Shown one piece after another: positions 53,801-62,199 of a DNA stretch of 64,000 nucleotides. Source of the DNA: Closterium sp. NIES-65 (lineage: Eukaryota > Streptophyta > Zygnematophyceae > Desmidiales > Closteriaceae); the NCBI GenBank assembly GCA_948144175.1, contig CANXME010000795.1:496001-560000 (forward strand), in the 5' to 3' direction. A program made the translations under genes and the position numbers. Every line of letters starts with the position of its first letter. Positions within the stretch are counted from its first letter, which is position 1. The notes under the pieces were generated by a model. The model had not been told where the DNA came from. It was given only the letters and a program-made list of their open reading frames with translations, and searched no databases.

Positions 53801-54889
53801 GAGTGGCACGACACTCTGCGTTCTACCCTCTCTGACCTTGGGTTCCAGCCGTCTTCTGCCGACCCGTCGCTGTTCGTTCGTCGTGGCTCCACACCGTTCT
53901 TTGTTCTGGTCTACGTCGACGACCTCGTTTTCGCCACTTCGGACAGGGTTGCTTTGGCAGACGTGAAGTCCGAACTGCAGAAGAGACACACGTGCACTGA
54001 TCTTGGTGAGCTGCGCCACTACCTTGGCCTGCAGATCACCAGGGACAGAGCCGCTCGCACCATTACACTCTCACAGTCACACATGGTGCAGCAGGTCCTT
54101 CAGCGGTTCGGGCTTCAGCACTCCACCGTACAGCGCACACCTCTAGCTGTTGACCACAGACTCACTGGTCCCTTTCCTGACGAGCCGTTTGAGCCTAGTG
54201 GTCCCTACGCAGAGCTTGTGGGTTGCCTCATGTACCTGATGACTTGTACTCGCCCGGACCTCGCCTTCCCTCTCAGCATCCTTGCGCGCTTTGTTGCGCC
54301 AGGGAGACACCGTCCTGTTCACTGGACGGCAGCTGTGAGGGTGGCGAAGTACCTAGCGACTACATCAGGCGTGGGGCTAGTTCTTGGAGGGCAGCAGTCT
54401 GTCGTACTCACTGGTCACTGTGACTCCTCTTACGCTGACGACGCTGAGACTCACAGGTCTACTCAGGGGTACTGTTTCAGTCTGGGTTCTGGAGCTGTTT
54501 CCTCGCGTTCCACGCGCTCCTCTTCTGTCTCGACCTCTACAGCTGAGGCTGAGATTTACGCTGGTGCCATGGCGGCACAGGAGTTGCGTTGGTTGACCTT
54601 CTTGCTCGCCGACCTTGGTGAGCGGCCGAGCTCTGCACCGACCTTGTTCACTGACAACAAGGCGTCGATCCTCCTCTGTCGTGAGCCGCGACTGGAGAGC
54701 AGAGTGAAGCACATTCACGTCAGGTACTTTCTTCTGCGAGAGTTGCAGAGGCGTGGACAGGCTCGCTTCGAGTTTGTAGAGTCCGAGGCCAACACTGCAG
54801 ACATCTTCACCAAGGCGCTTTCGCCTTGTGACCACCAGAGGTGTTGTGTGCAGTTAGGCCTTGTTGACACAGGTTCTAGTCATGCGTAG
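50381..54889 (+). pseudogene. Copia C pol region
   Basis: Protease LDSGASHCFF lies near 50395. The pre-integrase LWHHRMGHPSLPRLRAMSS lies near 50995 and the integrase (LDVWGPAP, VVDDFSRYTTVFPL) near 51205. A Gly/Ala/Val and Gln-rich linker follows. Reverse transcriptase comes next, with ARYVARGFSQREGVDFF and LVYVDDLVFAT, the YVDD active site. RNase H has TAEAEIYAGAMAAQELRW and DNKASILLCREPRLESRVKH. Reverse transcriptase and RNase H read as one long open stretch to the natural end at 54889. The region as a whole is broken. Confidence 0.9.
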
Positions 54890-55097
54890 ACTTGAGTTTA
54901 TTGCCTGCTTCGTCTGTACACTTACTATATATACTTGTGATCTCTTGGACTGGCCTTGTGGCCACTGTTGCTTGTGCTCAGAGTGTGTGGTGACGTTGTG
55001 ATCCACCCTGAGCTTTGTTTTCTTTTGGACTGGTCTTGTGACCGTACTCTTTTTTTTTTGTTTTTGCTAGACACCCCTCACTTAGGCTATGGGGGTG

Positions 55098-55207
55098 TGT
55101 CAAATGTTGTAGCCTGTAGTGAGGTTTGTCTTAGGGGGTACAGAAGTTAGGGTTTGTCATATGTACCCCAACCAACATCAATGCAACATCCATTCCTCAT
55201 TTTGACA
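55098..55207 (+). repeat. 3' LTR of Copia C
   Basis: Identical to the 5' LTR and followed by the CTCTC target duplication. Confidence 0.95.
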
Positions 55208-55304
55208 CTCTCCACATTCCGCATGCTCTATATGAGCTATTGCGGTACTGGTACAGTGGAACAGCTTCGGGAATGCTTTATATAACCTTTCGGTTATTCC
55301 AACA
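55208..55304 (-). repeat. 5' LTR of Copia B, second part
   Basis: Continues the LTR interrupted by Copia C and ends GGTTATTCCAACA. CAATC follows, matching the target duplication at the left end of B. Confidence 0.92.
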
Positions 55305-55309
55305 CAATC

Positions 55310-56754
55310 TTGATATGAGGCCGTAGGAATAAGCCCTTGGACTGGATTTTTTATGGTTGGTCCAAAAAGATTGATGAATTGATGTCAGTGCACTAGTTTG
55401 ATATTCTTTTCTGTAGTAAGCCATGGCTGTACGAAGAAGCACAGTGTTGGCTTTTATCTTACTGTTTATAGGGTCATGGAAAAGCATAATGGAAATGCCA
55501 GTTCTGCATTTTACTCAACATAAAGTGTGTTCCGACACCTCATATTAAGCGTACCTCACATCAGGCTCACACAGAAAAATTATATAGAATTGAAATCCTT
55601 TGCTAGTTTTACCAGGCAAGTCTGATATAAGGGCACGGTAAAAGTGGAGAATCGATCGCCCTGGCTCGTCTTTTTGGGGCGGTTGTAAACGGTTGTGTAC
55701 CTTTCGTATGAAACAGGGGTGTTTCAGTGCGGCGATCGGATCAATATTTTTTGGTCGAGCACTTTAACCGCGTCATAAGGTTGCCTGATATGAGGCGTAG
55801 AAACACGCATACTGCAACAGAGAAAATCATACTAGGATAAATGTTTAGATATCAAGCTCGAAAAGATATTGTTATGGACTACTGCCATCAGAACATCGCA
55901 CAAAGTTCTTAGCGAATAACAAACGAATGTCTGACTGGTAGACAGCCCATGTCCAGGGTCAGGTGTTGCATGATTGCATCGTGCATCTGTACTGTCGATC
56001 GAACCAACTCTCCAGACGAAGTCCAAAACACCTGTACCCATTCAGATAAGTCGAACCGTGGGCAGAACACAAACGATTGCTGGGTAGTGTATGATGTCGT
56101 GTATCTATTAAAGGTAGATCTAGGGGAAGAACCCGGGTTAAATTAAGCTGCACCTGCTGAAGATGAAACAAATCGGCCATATAGAAGCAATCAGAACATC
56201 AGGCCACACCCCGAATTACACAACGAAGTCAACGAAAAAAATGTAGGTTCGGGAAACCCAAGAGACAGGTTCGGTGGGGAAATCGAGAACAAATCGCGTC
56301 AAAAACCCGCTCAAAACTTTCGACCAATCACACGAAAGTGGTGACAGTTTTGGGGCCAACACGGTAATTCTGGATGTGTCGCTGCTGGAATCCACGTGCC
56401 ACATACATCTGCGTCTCCATTCAGCCAAGTCGCAGGGAAATCCAGATGTCAGATGCATTCCGGTTTCGCCCTGCGGTTCGTGATTTGTGCCATCTCGAGC
56501 AGTTTTACCAGCAGCAACATTTGGGAAGGCCCGCAGCGCAGCAAGGACAATTCGGCGACACACCAACTCCAACCCAATTTGTCTCGCAAATAGAAGTCCA
56601 CCCATTGAAGAGATTCAGACCAACTCAGCAACGTAGCAACACGGGACACGGATTGGGTATTCACATGCTTTGGGTTAGCAATTCATTCATCCATTTCCCA
56701 CACAAATTCAGAGAGTATCGTTCCCCAGATATATTAACCTTCACGACCGCCAGA
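55310..56754. other. Region between Copia B and the Root-cap-domain gene
   Basis: No supported gene. It holds the small inverted-repeat element at about 55548-55800 and, at its right end, the promoter and 5' UTR of the gene at 56755. The open frame continues in frame upstream of that ATG to about 56374. The upstream part is not GC-rich like the gene, has no signal peptide and looks untranslated. Confidence 0.5.
55548..55800. repeat. Small inverted-repeat (MITE-like) element
   Basis: AGCGTACCTCACATCAGG at 55548-55565 pairs imperfectly with CCTGATATGAGGCGTAG at 55784-55800. A related left end lies at 36318-36413 and a related right end (TTGATATGAGGCC) near 55310. No coding sequence and no clear target duplication were found, so the class is open. 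Confidence 0.45.
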
Positions 56755-58179
56755 ATGGCACGATCTGCTCTTTTCGCGTTCTCCCTCGCGCTGTTGCTCG
56801 TGGCGGCGCGCGCCGGCAGCCCCATCACAAGCTCGACGGCGAACGAGAAGCCCGACCAGAGCAGCAAGAAAGACGACGGGCTCATGACCGAAATCCCCGC
56901 GGCCATCGCAAAGCAGGCGGCGGCGGGCAACGCGGAGGGAGTGACATATGTTGACACGGCGCAGGACACGTTCTTCATGGCTGATGTGAAGAAGGCCGGG
57001 TGGAACGCGCAGAAATGCCCGCCGGGTTTGAACAAGGAGCTGGCGGGCGCGTGCACGCCCAAGAATTGCTCCAAGGGCGGCATTCCCGCCAAGTGGAAGA
57101 CGGCGTACCTGCAGAAGAACAAGCTCGGGTATGAGCTGTACGTGCCGGGTAACCCGCTCACGCTGCTCAAGGCCAACCCCGCGTCGTGCTGCAACACGTG
57201 CGCCGCGACGCCGCTGTGCACGTACTGGCAGTACATCCCCGACATTACGATCGACGGGAAGAAGGGCAAGGGCGCGTGCTACCTGATCCACGACCAGATC
57301 GACTTCACGTGCGGAGAGATGACCGCGCAGTACAGCACGGAGACGAAGCCCGTGCCGCTTCAGGTGCGCATCGGTGGCGAGTGCAACCCGAGCGCCAAGA
57401 TTCTCAACGACCCGCATCTGGTGGGCGCGCACGGCACGCACTTCGACTTCAACGGCCGCCCCGACAAGGCGTTCTGCCTGCTGACGGACCGCGACCTGCA
57501 CGTGAACATGCTGCTGCGCGGGTACTACGACGAGCGCACCGACAACGCGGCGCTGGTCGTCGACGGCAAGGCCGTGCACACGTGGATTAAGGAGCTCGGC
57601 ATTGTGTGGACCGCCAAGGGCGTCGACCACAAGATTCGCATCGCGGCGCGCGGCGGCAAGCAGCAGGAGCGCGGCGATGGGTTCGTGAAGAGCATCGAGA
57701 TTGACGGCGAGGCGATCCCGCGCATGCAGGTGGGCGACAGCGTGACGAGCGACGGCGGGCTGACGATCCAGTTCCGTGGGCTGGAGAAGGAGGGGCCGTT
57801 CGATGTGGATTACTACCTGCTGACGATCGACGGCCTGATTTCGCTCGACCTCCGCCTGCGCGTGGCGCACCCGAAGCTGCAGACGCCGAGCGACGCCGAG
57901 GCGCACATTAACGTTGGCATTGCGGAGCTGGAGCACACCGACGCGATCCACGGCGTGCTCGGGCAGACGTACCGCGAAGACCACGCGCAGCGCGCCGCGG
58001 ACTTCCAGAAGCTGATCGCGAGCCTGCACCGTCCGATCTCCGCCGACGGCGCGGAGGCGCAAGGGTTCCTGGATGGCACGCCGCGGTCGTACGAGGCGAG
58101 CGACGTGCTTGCTGTGGACTGCGCTTATACCGCGTATGGGCGCGCTAGACAAGTGATGCCCGTGCAAGACTTCCCGTAA
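56755..58179 (+). CDS. Secreted Root-cap-domain protein with PAN/apple-like Cys module
   Basis: An intronless gene, 474 residues, very rich in G/C at third codon positions. The ATG at 56755 is chosen because it starts a clear signal peptide (MARSALFAFSLALLLVAARA), so the product is exported to the wall or mucilage. A Cys-rich module with ASCCNTCAATPLCTYWQY (from residue 143) resembles PAN/apple or similar adhesive domains. From residue 219, DPHLVGAHGTHFDFNGRPD, then FCLLTDRDLHVNMLLRGYY, and at 400 GVLGQTYR, match the plant Root-cap family (PF06830, a von Willebrand D-like fold) as I remember it. Members in land plants are secreted proteins of root cap and reproductive tissue; the biochemical role is unknown. 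The large reverse-strand frame opposite is a shadow of codon bias. Confidence 0.85.
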   Translation: MARSALFAFSLALLLVAARAGSPITSSTANEKPDQSSKKDDGLMTEIPAAIAKQAAAGNAEGVTYVDTAQDTFFMADVKKAGWNAQKCPPGLNKELAGACTPKNCSKGGIPAKWKTAYLQKNKLGYELYVPGNPLTLLKANPASCCNTCAATPLCTYWQYIPDITIDGKKGKGACYLIHDQIDFTCGEMTAQYSTETKPVPLQVRIGGECNPSAKILNDPHLVGAHGTHFDFNGRPDKAFCLLTDRDLHVNMLLRGYYDERTDNAALVVDGKAVHTWIKELGIVWTAKGVDHKIRIAARGGKQQERGDGFVKSIEIDGEAIPRMQVGDSVTSDGGLTIQFRGLEKEGPFDVDYYLLTIDGLISLDLRLRVAHPKLQTPSDAEAHINVGIAELEHTDAIHGVLGQTYREDHAQRAADFQKLIASLHRPISADGAEAQGFLDGTPRSYEASDVLAVDCAYTAYGRARQVMPVQDFP

Positions 58180-58893
58180 AACGCTGACTCCGTTTCGGCT
58201 ATTCCACATGTATTGTATAGTGGGCTTGGATTGATTTGAAAACTTAGTTATTCCACTACTTAATTATATTGCAGCAAGCAGGCATCAAAGCTTGTTGCCT
58301 CGCTGTATACTGCCTACATTCAACATAGTTTCCGGCTAGCAGATAATAGATCCCTGGTCCTAATCTCCAGTCATGAGCCGTTCACTGACACAAGCAATAT
58401 TCATTGATAGGCTCCAGTCTTCGCAGACACAGCGATTGCATCCACCCTACCCCCCATTTCTCTCCACGCGTCATGAGTGAAGGCGTGTTACAATTCACAC
58501 AATTATTCACTGTAGAAGTAAATCCTTTCGGTGACAGTTTCCTCAGGTTCAGCACAATTGTTCGCCCGTAACCATACGAGGCTTCATTTGTTCCGCAATG
58601 GCGTGTAACTTCACTCGCTTCCGCGGTTATCGAAAGGCATGACAGTGTACAGACGCAGTCTATTTTCCAAACGGACCACTGTAGAGAAGTTGTAACAGAA
58701 ATTTATAAGCGCCGAGCTGCCTCGCCAAACCACCTATCTTGTTCGCGTCGGTGTTGTAAGTTGTTGTAATACACATCGACCCAATCCACAGCTGCCCCCT
58801 CCCCTCGTCACCGCAACCTAATACGAGTCCAGCCAACACAGTAAGTGCACCCAAAAGTCTAAGGTTATGTATTGATCTTAATCAATAGTGCAA
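58180..58893. other. Region between the Root-cap-domain gene and the Gypsy LTR
   Basis: Holds the 3' UTR of the gene to the left. I see no gene, RNA or repeat. Confidence 0.5.
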
Positions 58894-59220
58894 TGTTACA
58901 GGTGCAATGAATCTAAGTAGGGAGAATTGCATTAAGGTGTCAAACGAGCACAAAGATGTGAGCGAAGGCATGACCGAACATTTATATGCGAACAAGCAAA
59001 CGGTAACGCAGTGCGTGCGAGCTAGCTAGTGCTACGCTGGCAGCGAGGCTCGGGCTAGTCCCGAAGCGTAGGCCGACACGGCCGGGCCAGCAGGGCGAGG
59101 TTTGGCAAAACAGTGCGCGCCAAGTTGGCGAAGTCCCGTTAGCAGTAACGGGCGAACAACGGCTGTTGCTGTACGCGATGTAGTCGAGCTCCGTAAGGAA
59201 TGCCGTGAAAATTCCTTACA
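58894..59220 (-). repeat. 3' LTR of the Gypsy chromovirus
   Basis: A 327-bp sequence running TGTAAGGAATTTTCACGG to CACCTGTAACA on the minus strand, directly after the G-rich polypurine tract. A CATATAAATG TATA-like box lies near 58985. The partner LTR is outside the window, so the inner boundary rests on TG...CA only. Confidence 0.7.
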
Positions 59221-59839
59221 CTACCCCCCCCCCCCCCCCCCCCCCTCAAGAAGCCCCCTCCGCTACGCGAGTGCGTGTATATCGCGGAATCCCCGGCTCC
59301 TCAGGTACAGTTGCAGGGCAAGGTGGTTTTCAATGTTGGCCAAGGGCACCCAGCTATCTTCAGTTGGCGTGCGGTCCTTCCAGCGAACGAGGAATTCAAT
59401 CCTCCTGATTCCCGTGGAGTGGCGAATCCGATGGCTCATGATTTTTCCGGGCTCGATGATCGGCTCCGATGCAGGGCGAGTCATGGAATGCGGGCAGTGA
59501 CGAGGCAGTTGGCTGGTGGTTGGGATGTATGGGCGAAGTAGGCTGACGTGGAACGATGGGCTGATGTACTAGTCGGTCGGTAACAGTAGGTGCGTGGTTA
59601 CTGGCGTGATCATGTGGCTGATTTGGAATGATCCACAGTAGCGCGGTCGAAGTTTCGGTACGTCGGGCAGTCGCAGATTTTGCGTGTCGAGCAGTACGTA
59701 ATCCCCTGACTGGTATGTGACTAGGCGGCAGTAGCAATCAGCGTTGCGCTTAGCTATGACGTTTGTTTTTTTAATTGCTTCTGCGGCTCTGGTGCGAGCA
59801 GCTTGCAGAATTTCGGCGAATTGCTGTGCACGTGGTGTT
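58894..59839 (-). mobile_element. Ty3/Gypsy chromovirus, 3' end (integrase C-terminus, chromodomain, LTR)
   Basis: On the minus strand, from 59839, there is an integrase C-terminal segment (GDYVLLDTQNLRLPDVPKLR, then FHVSLLRPYIP). A chromodomain follows (PGKIMSHRIRHSTGIRRIEF, then LVRWKDRTPTEDSWVPLANI), the hallmark of chromoviruses. After the stop comes a run of about 20 G and then an LTR. The rest of the element lies beyond Copia D, which inserted at 59840. The visible part is a fossil with at least one break. Confidence 0.85.
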
Positions 59840-59964
59840 TGTCAGATTTATATGACATAGCTACTGTAGGCTATAGTGGGGTAGCACATATGGGGTACAG
59901 CTTTCTAGGGTTTGCACTTGTACCCAACTTTCCCTTAGTCATTTCATTATCGTTCAATTTCTCA
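59840..59964 (+). repeat. 5' LTR of Copia D
   Basis: 125 bp from TGTCAGATTTATATGAC to CAATTTCTCA. It is immediately followed by TGGTATCAGAGCAGG, the exact initiator-Met tRNA primer site of plant Copia elements. Confidence 0.9.
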
Positions 59965-60049
59965 TGGTATCAGAGCAGGTTCCCCTTTGGGAACTGTTCC
60001 TAGGGCCCACCATTTTTTTTTCCTACCCAGAGCGCGCTCTACACTGCTC

Positions 60050-60870
60050 GAGTCGCGCTCCCCTCTCACGGCCCCGTCGAGCCGCCCTTTCGACCCTGTC
60101 GCGTCGCGCTTGCGGCCCCGTCGCGGCCCCTTCACGTCGCGCCGCCCTAACGGCCGCGTCGCGCCGCCCTCGCAGCCCCGATCCGCCGCCCTCGCGGCTC
60201 CGTCGCGTCGCGCCGCCCTCGCGGCCCTTTCACGCCGCCCTCGCGGCCCTTTCTAGCCGCCCTCGCGGCCTCTTCAAGCCGCCCTCGCGACCCCCCCCTC
60301 CTAGCCGCCCTAGCGGCCCCGTCGCCTACCCCTGCGGCCCCGGCGCCGCCCTTCCCTGCCTCGGCGCCGCCTCTGCTGGCCCCGTCGCCTACCCCTGCGG
60401 ACCCGGAGCTGCCCTTCCCGGCCCCGGCGCCGCCTCTACTGGCCCCGACGCCGCTCCACCCGGAAGGGACGCCGCTCCACCCGGCCCCGCCGCCGCTCCA
60501 CCTGGCCCCGCCGCCGTCCCCACGCGGCCCCGCCGTCACCACCGAGCCGCCGGTGTCACCGAGCTGCTGCCGAGCCGCCCGATCCACCCGAGCCGCCGCG
60601 CCACCTGAGCCGCCCGAGCCGCCGGGTCGCCGAGCCGCCGAGCTGCAGTTGCTGCCGAGCCGCTGTACCGCCGAGCCGCCCGAGCCGCCCGAGCCGCCGA
60701 GTCGCCGAGCCGCTGTTGCTGCCGAGCCGCCGTACCGCCGAGCTGCCCGAGCCGCCCGAGCCGCCGAGTTGCCGAACCGCCGAGCCGCCCGAACCGCCCT
60801 GTCCGGTAAGAGCAGCGCCTCTGTCACTGCACTGCCCTTACCCTACTGTTCGCGCTGCTAGTCTACTGCT
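60050..60870 (+). repeat. GC-rich leader repeats of Copia D
   Basis: Units such as GTCGCGCCGCCCTCGCGGCC and GAGCCGCCCGAGCCGCC fill the leader. They are the plus-strand counterparts of those in A and A2. Confidence 0.85.
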
Positions 60871-60873
60871 GTC

Positions 60874-62140
60874 ATGGCTACCCCTAGTGTCCTCGCTTTT
60901 GACGCTGAGGGTCGGGCCATTGACTTTGACGTCTGGGTAGATGATCTGCAGCTTTTCCTATAGTGCGATAGGGCAGACGGTCTCTCCCTCTTTGACCTCA
61001 CCTCTGGTGCCTCTCCTGCCCTTGCTGCTGATGCCGACGCCACTGTTCGCTCACAATGGGCCACACGCGATGCTGCTGCACGTCTTGCTGTGCGTCGCCA
61101 CCTGCCTACCTCTGAGCGTGCACACTTTAGTCAGTACAAGAGTGCTCAGACCTTGTACGACGCTGTAGTTGCGCGCTACTCCTCCCCTGCCACTGCTGCA
61201 CTGAGCCGCCTCATGCTACCGTACCTCTTCCCTGACCTTGCTGCCTTTCCCACAGTCGCTGACCTCATTACGCACCTCCGCACTAGTGACACTCGATACC
61301 GCGCTGCGCTTCCTACTGAATTCTGCGCCAAGAACCTCCCCCCCATGTACACCACCCTCTACTACATAGTCACCCGGCTCCCTGACTCCCTTCGCGTAGT
61401 CAGGGACCACTTCCTCTCAGTTTGCCCCACCACTCTCACCGTTGACCTCCTTGAGAAGGCCCTCCTAGCGGCTAAGAAGAGCATAGTCGCTGTAGGAGCC
61501 TCTCGTGGTGACCCTCGCACCCCCGTCTTTGAGGGGTGTTCCCCCTCCCCCCTTTTGCCCTCTATTGCCTCTGCTGCTGCGGCCAACCTCGTTGGTTTCG
61601 AGTCGGTCGGCGCTGCGTCTGCCCCGAGCGGGAGACGCCGCACCAGCAAGGGCAAGGGGGGCAAGGGTGCTGGAGGGGCTGGCGGGGGTGGCGGAGGTGG
61701 CGGTGGAGGCAGTGGAGGGAGTGGGGGTGGTGGTGGGAGTGGTGGCGGGGGTGGAGGTGTCGGTGGCGGCAGTGGAGGCGGAGGCGGCGGCGGCGGCGGC
61801 GGTGGGAGCGGAGGTGGCGGAGGTGGCGGCGGTGGAGGAGGCGGCGGCGGAGGAGGTGGAGCTGGTCGGGGTGGCGCTGCGCAGAGGGTCGGCTCCGGTG
61901 GTGGTCAGCGCCAACAGCAGCAGCAGCAGCAGTGCACTCGTGACATCCCCCCCCCCTCAGCAGCTCCGTGAGTGGTACGCTGCACGCCAGCGGGGTGAGG
62001 GTACTATCCGTGCACCTACGTCCTACGCACCGGCGACCGCGCGGGTGAGCAGTGCGGGGGTGCGCACTCCACCCAGCGATGCTTTGGCCGCCTGACGGAC
62101 GCTTGGCGTCACCAGTTCCCTGAGGCGACTAAGATCCCCC
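60874..62140 (+). pseudogene. Copia D gag region
   Basis: Begins MATPSVLAFDAEGRAIDFDV, with the core ARYSSPATAALSRLMLPYLF, a long poly-Gly stretch and a terminal Cys/His cluster, nearly the same as A and A2. It is broken. Confidence 0.85.
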
Positions 62141-62199
62141 GCTGGGGCGAGCTGTCTAGGGCGGGAGTAGCTGTCTTTGACCTTGACTTTGATGCTATT

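Larger units (their letters stand above)
47961..55207 (+). mobile_element. Copia LTR retrotransposon C, young, inserted in the LTR of Copia B
   Basis: Identical 110-bp LTRs at 47961-48070 and 55098-55207 are flanked by the 5-bp duplication CTCTC. A TGGTATCAGCTAGG primer site follows the 5' LTR and the purine tract CTATGGGGGTG precedes the 3' LTR. The order is leader repeats, gag, protease, integrase, linker, reverse transcriptase/RNase H. Identical LTRs and insertion into B make it the youngest element here with both ends visible. It is nearly whole, with roughly three or four breaks in the coding region. It belongs to the same broad group as A, A2 and D but is a different family. Confidence 0.95.
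36414..55304 (-). mobile_element. Copia LTR retrotransposon B, carrying three nested insertions
   Basis: Both LTRs run from TGCTGATATAACC to GGTTATTCCAACA (plus strand). They are flanked by the 5-bp target duplication CAATC (36409-36413 and 55305-55309). On the minus strand, the primer site TGGTATGAGAGC follows the right LTR. Then come gag, zinc knuckle (CKYCKNSGHSIDQC), protease, pre-integrase, integrase and reverse transcriptase/RNase H, and a purine tract GAATGAAGGGGAG before the left LTR. The two LTRs, about 425 bp without their insertions, differ at about eight positions by eye, a few percent at most, so the element is fairly young but older than its guests. Gag-pol is structurally complete but broken in several places. 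Confidence 0.92.

Noticed and set aside
56374-56754. In-frame N-terminal extension of the Root-cap-domain protein
   Set aside because: It lacks the base composition of the gene and would bury the signal peptide about 127 residues inside the protein.
56734-58209. 491-residue minus-strand frame opposite the Root-cap-domain gene
   Set aside because: It arises from the strong third-position G/C bias of the sense gene. The sense strand has a signal peptide and recognisable domains, while the antisense product has none.
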